In this document: positions 15,629-20,057 of the stretch, piece after piece
How the letters are laid out: each line of letters begins with the position of its first letter
Position numbering within the stretch: position 1 is the first letter of the stretch
Assembly: GCA_002408105.1 (NCBI GenBank)
Contig: DHQM01000234.1
Coordinates: 9,597-29,653 of the forward strand
Source of the DNA: Gammaproteobacteria bacterium UBA5338
Lineage (GTDB): Bacteria > Pseudomonadota > Gammaproteobacteria > Pseudomonadales > UBA5862
Reading direction: 5' to 3'
Length of the DNA stretch: 20,057 nt
Made by a program: the position numbers and the translations under genes
Notes under the pieces: generated by a model
The model's input: the letters and a program-made list of their open reading frames with translations, nothing else
Database searches by the model: none
What the model was told of the DNA's origin: nothing

Positions 15629-15994
15629 ATGTCGATCCCACTGTTGATCGTTGATGACTCCAACATGGCGCGCAAGCAGGTGCTGCGAGCGCTGCCCAAG
15701 GACTGGGATGTCGAGGTGACACTCGCCCAGACCGGCGTTGAAGCCTTGGAGGCCATCACGCAAGGTAAGGGGGAAGTGGTTTTCTTGGATCTGACGATGC
15801 CGGAACTGGATGGGTATGGCGTGCTCACAGCGCTTAAAGAGCGCGGCATCGACCCGCTGGTGTTCGTGATTTCTGCCGACATTCAGCCAGAAGCCAAGGA
15901 GCGCGTCCGCAAGCTGGGCGCGGCCGAGTTCCTTTCCAAGCCGGTCGACGCCGAGCGCCTGAGCGAGCTTCTGGCGAGATATGGTCTGCTATGA
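15629..15994 (+). CDS. CheY-like single-domain response regulator
   Basis: The 121-residue receiver has no output domain. Acidic pocket D9-D10 is in LLIVDDSN, the phospho-acceptor is D54 in FLDLTMPELDG, and S82 and K104 (EFLSKPVD) complete the active site. The switch position is Ser, not Thr, which is allowed. ATG 15629 gives the standard length; the open frame upstream overlaps the lipoprotein end and is not receiver-like. Its TGA overlaps the ATG of the next gene by 4 bases. With a CheC-like phosphatase next to it, it is likely dephosphorylated by that protein. No partner kinase is in the window. Confidence 0.93.
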   Translation: MSIPLLIVDDSNMARKQVLRALPKDWDVEVTLAQTGVEALEAITQGKGEVVFLDLTMPELDGYGVLTALKERGIDPLVFVISADIQPEAKERVRKLGAAEFLSKPVDAERLSELLARYGLL

Positions 15995-16617
15995 GTGCCC
16001 TGGTGACATTCTCGGAAGACCAACGCGACTGTCTGCAAGAGGTTGTCAACGTTGCCATGGGCAAGGCCGGTGATTCCCTGGCCCGCTTCCTGCGCACCTT
16101 CGTGAATCTGTCGGTGCCCCGCATTCGACTGGTCGGCGCGGACTGCCTGCCGCAGGTGTTGCGCGAGCACCTTGGGCGGGACCAAACCATCTCGGCAGTG
16201 CGCCAGGGCTTCCACAGCGCCACCCGGGGCGGGGTGCACGGCGAGGCCGTGACCCTCTATTCTGACAGCAGCTTTCAGGCGATGGCTGATCTGCTCGATT
16301 TCGACAGTTCAGAGGACGCCAACCAGATCGAGCTGATGCTTGATACCAGCAACATCCTGACTGGCGCCTGTTTGAATGGCATCAGTGAGCAGCTCGGCGG
16401 CGAGGTGGGGTACTCGGCGCCCTCGGTCTTGGGCTTGCACTGCGGGTTAACCCAATTGATGGCGCCGGAGCAGCTCGGCTGGGACCAGGCGCTGCTGATC
16501 GAGATCAACTATTCCCTCGAGTGCCGCGAGTTTTATTGCACCCTGGTACTGCTGATGCCGGCGGATACCATTGTTGCATTGCGCAGCATTCTCTCAGGCC
16601 TTCTTGAAGATCTCTAA
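15991..16617 (+). CDS. CheC/CheX-like phosphatase protein
   Basis: This 208-residue protein matches CheC-type proteins through its first helix EVVNVAMGKAGDSLARF (17-33), with the ExxN pair E17/N20, and through the second copy LDTSNILTGACLNGISEQL (117-135), where D118/N121 replaces ExxN. CheC-family proteins remove phosphate from CheY-like receivers through these Asp/Glu-Asn pairs. The N-terminal region after helix 1 and the central part fit the CheC fold length. It is translationally coupled to the receiver (ATGA) and 14 bases from the diguanylate cyclase. Typical annotation of relatives is inhibitor of MCP methylation; here no chemotaxis genes are present, so a role in cyclic-di-GMP signalling is more likely. 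Confidence 0.82.
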   Translation: MSALVTFSEDQRDCLQEVVNVAMGKAGDSLARFLRTFVNLSVPRIRLVGADCLPQVLREHLGRDQTISAVRQGFHSATRGGVHGEAVTLYSDSSFQAMADLLDFDSSEDANQIELMLDTSNILTGACLNGISEQLGGEVGYSAPSVLGLHCGLTQLMAPEQLGWDQALLIEINYSLECREFYCTLVLLMPADTIVALRSILSGLLEDL

Positions 16618-16631
16618 GGCGACGCAGCGAC

Positions 16632-17606
16632 GTGCAGCGTGGCACTTACACCTCGGTCTCGGAAATGACCCAATCGCGGGGCGCGGTGCAACTCGACCAT
16701 GTGGATGCGGGTGTCTTTGAAGTCGACTGCGACGCCACGGTACTCAGTTGGAACCGGTTTATGGTTCGTCACAGTGGCCGGGGAGCGAGCGAGGTGGTCG
16801 GACACAACCTGTTTGCTCGTTTCCCCGAAATCCCCGAGGCCTGGTTTCGACGCAAGCTCGATTCAGTGTTCGCGTTGAAGACCTACGCGTTCACTTCCTG
16901 GCAACAGCGCCCCTACCTGTTCCGGTTTCCCCACAACAGACCGATTACGGGTGGCGTTGACTGCATGCGCCAGGACCTGACGCTGATTCCCATCGTCAGC
17001 GACGAGGGGGTGGTGGATCGGGTGTGCATCACGGTGAAGGACGTGACCGATGTGTGCATCTACCAGCGCATGCTGGAACAGAGCAAGACTGAAGTGGAGC
17101 GCCTCAGTCGGACCGATGCACTCACTGGTCTGTACAACCGCGGCCACTGGCAAGAGCGGTTTCATGAAGAGTTTGCACGGGCCAGCCGGTATGCCAGCCC
17201 GTGCAGCCTGGTGATGTTCGACCTGGATCACTTCAAGCGAATCAACGACACGCATGGGCACTTGGCCGGGGACCAGGTGCTGCACGCGGTCGCCGAGCTC
17301 TTGAACCAAACGCTGCGGGTGTCGGACATTGCCGGCCGCTATGGGGGCGAAGAGTTCGCCGTGGTGCTGCCGGAGACCGCGCTGGCGCAGGCGCTTTCGG
17401 TGGCAGAACGGTTCCGCGAGTCCTTGGCAGCCGCTACCCTGGTGGGCCCTGACGGGCCGCTCGCGGTCTCTGCGAGTCTGGGTGTGGCGCAGTACAAGTC
17501 GGGCATGGACGGGCCCGAGTCCTTGCTGCGTTTGGCCGACGAGGCCCTTTACCTCGCCAAGCGACGGGGACGCAACCGTGTTCAGGCGGCGGTGAGATCC
17601 ACCTGA
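16632..17606 (+). CDS. PAS-GGDEF diguanylate cyclase
   Basis: The 324-residue cytoplasmic protein (from GTG 16632) has a PAS domain (about 20-140) and a GGDEF domain (about 155-320). The active-site loop is intact, GGEEF at 238-242, with an inhibitory-site RxxD (RVSD at 229-232) five residues before it. DALTGLYNRGHW (162-173), FDLDHFKRINDTHGH (196-210) and AGDQVLHAV complete the family signature. It should make cyclic di-GMP from two GTP. The start is uncertain: GTG 16632 is 14 bases after the CheC-like stop; ATG 16665 would remove 11 unconserved residues. The PAS ligand is unknown. It ends the receiver-CheC-like-GGDEF operon, which suggests its activity is set by the receiver's phosphorylation. 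Confidence 0.92.
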   Translation: MQRGTYTSVSEMTQSRGAVQLDHVDAGVFEVDCDATVLSWNRFMVRHSGRGASEVVGHNLFARFPEIPEAWFRRKLDSVFALKTYAFTSWQQRPYLFRFPHNRPITGGVDCMRQDLTLIPIVSDEGVVDRVCITVKDVTDVCIYQRMLEQSKTEVERLSRTDALTGLYNRGHWQERFHEEFARASRYASPCSLVMFDLDHFKRINDTHGHLAGDQVLHAVAELLNQTLRVSDIAGRYGGEEFAVVLPETALAQALSVAERFRESLAAATLVGPDGPLAVSASLGVAQYKSGMDGPESLLRLADEALYLAKRRGRNRVQAAVRST

Positions 17607-17634
17607 CAGCATGCCGGTCGGCCTGTCGAGTTGG

Positions 17635-17652
17635 ACGGCCATCGCGGGCCGT
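17635..17652 (+). terminator. Weak hairpin after the diguanylate cyclase gene
   Basis: ACGGCC (17635-17640) pairs with GGCCGT (17647-17652) across a 6-base loop, 28 bases after the stop. The following TGGCTTTGGTTG is only partly T-rich, so termination is possible but not clear. Confidence 0.25.
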
Positions 17653-17661
17653 TGGCTTTGG

Positions 17662-17689
17662 TTGTCTGGCAGCGGCGGTCTTTTATACT
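17662..17689 (+). promoter_or_regulatory. Predicted promoter of the glycerophosphodiesterase gene
   Basis: TTGTCT at 17662-17667 and TATACT at 17684-17689 are 16 bases apart and match the sigma-70 consensus at four and five of six positions. Transcription would start about 35 bases before the ATG at 17733. Confidence 0.45.
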
Positions 17690-17732
17690 TCCAGACCTTA
17701 TCTTCTCTGCTTCGGAGTTTGAGCATACCGCG

Positions 17733-18788
17733 ATGGGCCAGCCGATCGTGATCGCTCACCGTGGCGCCAGCGGCCATGTGCCGGAGCACACCCTGGCAGC
17801 CTATGCACTGGCGGTGTTCCAAGGTGCGGACTTTATCGAGCCGGACTTGGTGTCAACGCGGGATGGCGCCTTGATCGCGCGCCACGACAACCGCCTTGAG
17901 TTGACCACAGATGTCGCCAAGCGCCCGGAGTTTGCTGAAATGTATGCGAGCAAAGAGGTGAATGGGCGAACCCAGCACGGGTGGTTCAGCGAAGACTTCG
18001 ATTTGGAGCAGATCAAGCGCTTGCGTGCGGTTGAGCGCTTGCCCGACTTGCGCCCCGCCAACTGCCGCTTTGACGGCCAGTTCGAGGTGCCCACCTTCGA
18101 TGAGGTCATCGAGCTGGCACGCTCACTTGGGCGATTGACCGGGCGCTGCATCGGCGTCTATCCGGAAACCAAGTTCCCGAGCCACTTTGCCAGCCTGGGT
18201 CTGGCACTGGAGGTGCCCCTGGTGGCCAGTTGCCACCGTGTGGGTTGGGATTCACCGGAGTCGCCGGTGTTCTTGCAGTCGTTTGAGGTGGGGAACCTGC
18301 AGCAGCTCGCGCAGTTGACCCGGCTGCCGCGGGTGCAATTGCTCGACGCGCAGGGACAGCCGGAAGACTTTCGGCGCCGCGGACAGGCCACGAGCTACAG
18401 GCAGATGAGCGGTGAGCACGGGCTGGATGGCATCGCCACCTATGCCCAGGTGATTGGCCCGGACAAGCGCCTAATGGGCTGGTCCAGCAGCGGGATTGAT
18501 GCGGGTTTGCAAGCCGGGGCAGTCCTGGTCGAGCGCGCGCGACAACGCGGTTTGGCGGTCCACCCCTACACCTTTCGACGCGAGAACGCCTTCCTGCCTG
18601 CGTCACTGCGTCGCGCCGACGCATCGGGTGCGGTGGTGCCTGGCGGTTCGGGGGACCTTGAAGCCGAACTTGCGGCGTTCCTGGCGCTCGGCATCGACGG
18701 GTTTTTTGTGGATCATCCCGAAGTCGGCCGCGCGGCTGTGGACCGCTTGAGCGATTCAGCGATTCTCCCCAAGGATTCCAGGTGGTAA
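17733..18788 (+). CDS. Glycerophosphodiester phosphodiesterase, GlpQ-like without signal peptide
   Basis: The 351-residue TIM-barrel enzyme hydrolyses glycerophosphodiesters to sn-glycerol 3-phosphate and an alcohol. Catalytic marks are H9-R10 in AHRGASGHVPEHT, E36/D38 in FIEPDLVSTRDG, H51 in ARHDN and E145 in VYPETKFP, with VHPYTFR (276-282) and GFFVDHPE (323-330) near the end. The length and the WFSEDFDLEQIKRL plus RPANCRFDGQFEVP stretches are those of GlpQ, which is periplasmic. No signal peptide is visible here, even if translation began at an in-frame TTG upstream, so it should act in the cytoplasm like UgpQ. ATG 17733 lacks a good ribosome site. No glycerol-phosphate transporter genes are adjacent. 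Confidence 0.92.
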   Translation: MGQPIVIAHRGASGHVPEHTLAAYALAVFQGADFIEPDLVSTRDGALIARHDNRLELTTDVAKRPEFAEMYASKEVNGRTQHGWFSEDFDLEQIKRLRAVERLPDLRPANCRFDGQFEVPTFDEVIELARSLGRLTGRCIGVYPETKFPSHFASLGLALEVPLVASCHRVGWDSPESPVFLQSFEVGNLQQLAQLTRLPRVQLLDAQGQPEDFRRRGQATSYRQMSGEHGLDGIATYAQVIGPDKRLMGWSSSGIDAGLQAGAVLVERARQRGLAVHPYTFRRENAFLPASLRRADASGAVVPGGSGDLEAELAAFLALGIDGFFVDHPEVGRAAVDRLSDSAILPKDSRW

Positions 18789-18858
18789 ATTACCCGGTTT
18801 ACCCAATGCTGAGCCGAGTCGGCGCGTACCCGTAGCTGTACCCACCGCGGAATCCACC

Positions 18859-20057
18859 ATGAACTTTAGGCCCGAACTGCTCGCCCCTGCGGGCACCTAC
18901 CGCAGCATGCGCCATGCATTTGCTTATGGGGCGGACGCCGTGTACGCCGGCCAACCCAGGTACAGCCTGCGGGTTCGCAACAACGACTTCACACTCGACA
19001 GCCTGGCCGAGGGCATCGCGGAGGCCCACGCGCGCGGGCGCAAATTTTACGTGGCCTGCAACATCGCACCGCACAACGACAAGGTGCGTCGGTTTATCGA
19101 CGACCTGGTGCCGGTCATGGAGGCGGATCCCGATGCGCTCATCATGTCCGATCCCGGGATGATCATGCTCGTTCGGGACCGCTGGCCAGACGCTGAAATC
19201 CACTTGTCCGTGCAGGCCAACGCCACCAATTTCGCGACCGTCGAGTTCTGGCGCCGCCAAGGCTTGCGCCGAGTGATTCTCTCCCGTGAGCTGGCGCTGG
19301 AGGAGATCGAGGACATTCGCCGCAAATGCCCCGAGATGGAACTTGAAGTGTTTGTGCACGGCGCGCTGTGCATTGCCTACTCCGGGCGCTGTCTGCTGTC
19401 CGGATACATGAACCACCGGGACCCCAACCAGGGGGCATGCACCAACGCCTGTCGCTGGCAGTACGACCTGGTGCCGGGCCAGGAGGACGAGACCGGTGAG
19501 GTCCGTGCCCAGGCGGTCTCGACCTATGATCCGGGCGCCGCTGCGCAACCACTGCTGCTGCGGGAGCGCGAAAACCCCGATCGCGTGATGCCGGTGATGG
19601 AGGACGAGCACGGCACCTATATTCTCAACTCCAAGGATTTGCGCGCCGTTCAACACGTGGAGCGCTTGGCTGCGATGGGGGTTCACTCGCTCAAGATCGA
19701 GGGCCGAACCAAATCACATTTCTATGTGTCGAGGACGGTCCAGGTGTACCGCCGTGCGCTGGACGATGCGGCGGCCGGACGGGCCTTCGACATGGGGTTG
19801 ATGGATGTTCTGGAGGGGCTTTCCAATCGCGGTTACACCGAGGGGTTCTACCGCCGCCACCCGCCCGGTGCCTTCCAGAACTACGAGCAAGGGCAATCGC
19901 GCAGCGACCGTCAGCAATTCGTGGGCGAAGTCATCGAGGAAAGCAGTGACTGGCTCACCATTGAGGTGAAGAACCGGTTTTCGGTCGGAGATCAACTGGA
20001 ATTGATGACGCCGGCGGGGAACTGCACCTTTGATTTGCAGGCGATGGAGGGTCGCGC
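18859..20057 (+). CDS. trhP: tRNA 5-hydroxyuridine biosynthesis protein TrhP (U32 peptidase family), 3' end outside window
   Basis: About 399 residues are visible; E. coli TrhP (YegQ) has about 453, so the last 50 or so are lost at the right edge. The translation follows YegQ almost throughout: RPELLAPAGT, AFAYGADAVYAGQPRYSLRV, YVACNIAPHND, ALIMSDPGMI, IHLSVQANATN, VFVHGALCIAYSGRCLLSGY, GACTNACRW, LKIEGRTKS and EFYRRHPPG-like end segments. The cysteines in ALCIAYSGRC and GACTNAC are the expected iron-sulfur ligands. TrhP hydroxylates U34 of tRNAs reading split codons, using prephenate-derived material, alongside oxygen-dependent TrhO. The ATG at 18859 starts as in homologues; only a weak GGAA lies upstream. 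It follows the phosphodiesterase gene by 70 bases. Confidence 0.95.
   Translation, partial: MNFRPELLAPAGTYRSMRHAFAYGADAVYAGQPRYSLRVRNNDFTLDSLAEGIAEAHARGRKFYVACNIAPHNDKVRRFIDDLVPVMEADPDALIMSDPGMIMLVRDRWPDAEIHLSVQANATNFATVEFWRRQGLRRVILSRELALEEIEDIRRKCPEMELEVFVHGALCIAYSGRCLLSGYMNHRDPNQGACTNACRWQYDLVPGQEDETGEVRAQAVSTYDPGAAAQPLLLRERENPDRVMPVMEDEHGTYILNSKDLRAVQHVERLAAMGVHSLKIEGRTKSHFYVSRTVQVYRRALDDAAAGRAFDMGLMDVLEGLSNRGYTEGFYRRHPPGAFQNYEQGQSRSDRQQFVGEVIEESSDWLTIEVKNRFSVGDQLELMTPAGNCTFDLQAMEGR

Noticed and set aside
14661..17606. Lipoprotein, receiver, CheC-like and GGDEF genes as one proven four-gene system
   Set aside because: The lipoprotein is separated by 140 bases containing a -10-like box, so single-operon status is not shown; kept as a possibility only.
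18799..19686. 295-codon open frame on the minus strand opposite trhP
   Set aside because: Complement of a near-identical YegQ match; no supporting motif.
1..20057. CRISPR array, insertion sequence, prophage, toxin-antitoxin or defence island
   Set aside because: No spaced direct repeats, transposase, integrase, capsid or nuclease genes were seen; gene content is metabolic, respiratory and signalling.

Overview
The window is high-GC, gene-dense chromosomal DNA with no tRNA, rRNA, CRISPR array, insertion sequence or phage gene that I can see. Gene content suggests a gammaproteobacterium that respires oxygen and also copes with low oxygen: a RegB/RegA (PrrBA/RoxSR) redox two-component pair, a CydA long-Q-loop bd oxidase with the small subunits CydP and CydX, the tRNA-modifying protease-like protein TrhP (YegQ), and several cyclic-di-GMP proteins. 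I cannot name the genus.

Layout. From about 7.79 kb leftward to base 1, everything is on the minus strand: a three-gene surface-polysaccharide-like group (methyltransferase, glycosyltransferase-like protein, MptE/DUF115-like protein), an Old Yellow Enzyme-family reductase, a strong hairpin, regB-regA with a 4-base overlap, and a PAS-GGDEF-EAL protein cut by the window edge. At 7.87-9.53 kb a plus-strand small methyltransferase (TMT1/METTL7-like) converges on a metallo-beta-lactamase-fold hydrolase. At 9.59-12.71 kb lies a minus-strand cydP-cydA-cydB-cydX operon. Divergent from it is an ArsR-family regulator of the BigR/SqrR/YgaV type, which converges on a YcaD-like MFS transporter whose stop codon overlaps its own. 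From 14.66 kb to the end everything is on the plus strand: an unknown lipoprotein, a CheY-like receiver, a CheC-like phosphatase, a PAS-GGDEF diguanylate cyclase, a glycerophosphodiester phosphodiesterase and trhP, cut by the right edge.

How the parts may work together. Two independent redox inputs appear near the bd oxidase genes. One is the quinone/thiol-sensing RegB-RegA pair 7 kb away. The other is a dual-cysteine ArsR-type sensor next door, with inverted repeats lying on the predicted cyd promoter. The ArsR-type protein keeps two cysteines 66 residues apart, as in the persulfide sensor SqrR, so control of the sulfide-tolerant bd oxidase by reactive sulfur is a plausible and testable reading. 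The receiver, CheC-like and GGDEF genes form a compact signalling operon likely to couple phosphorylation to cyclic-di-GMP. These regulatory links are inferences; the gene identities are mostly secure. I found no clearly undescribed multi-gene system. The best candidates for novelty are the ArsR-cyd arrangement, the receiver-CheC-GGDEF operon with the unknown lipoprotein in front, and the MptE-like surface-glycan group.
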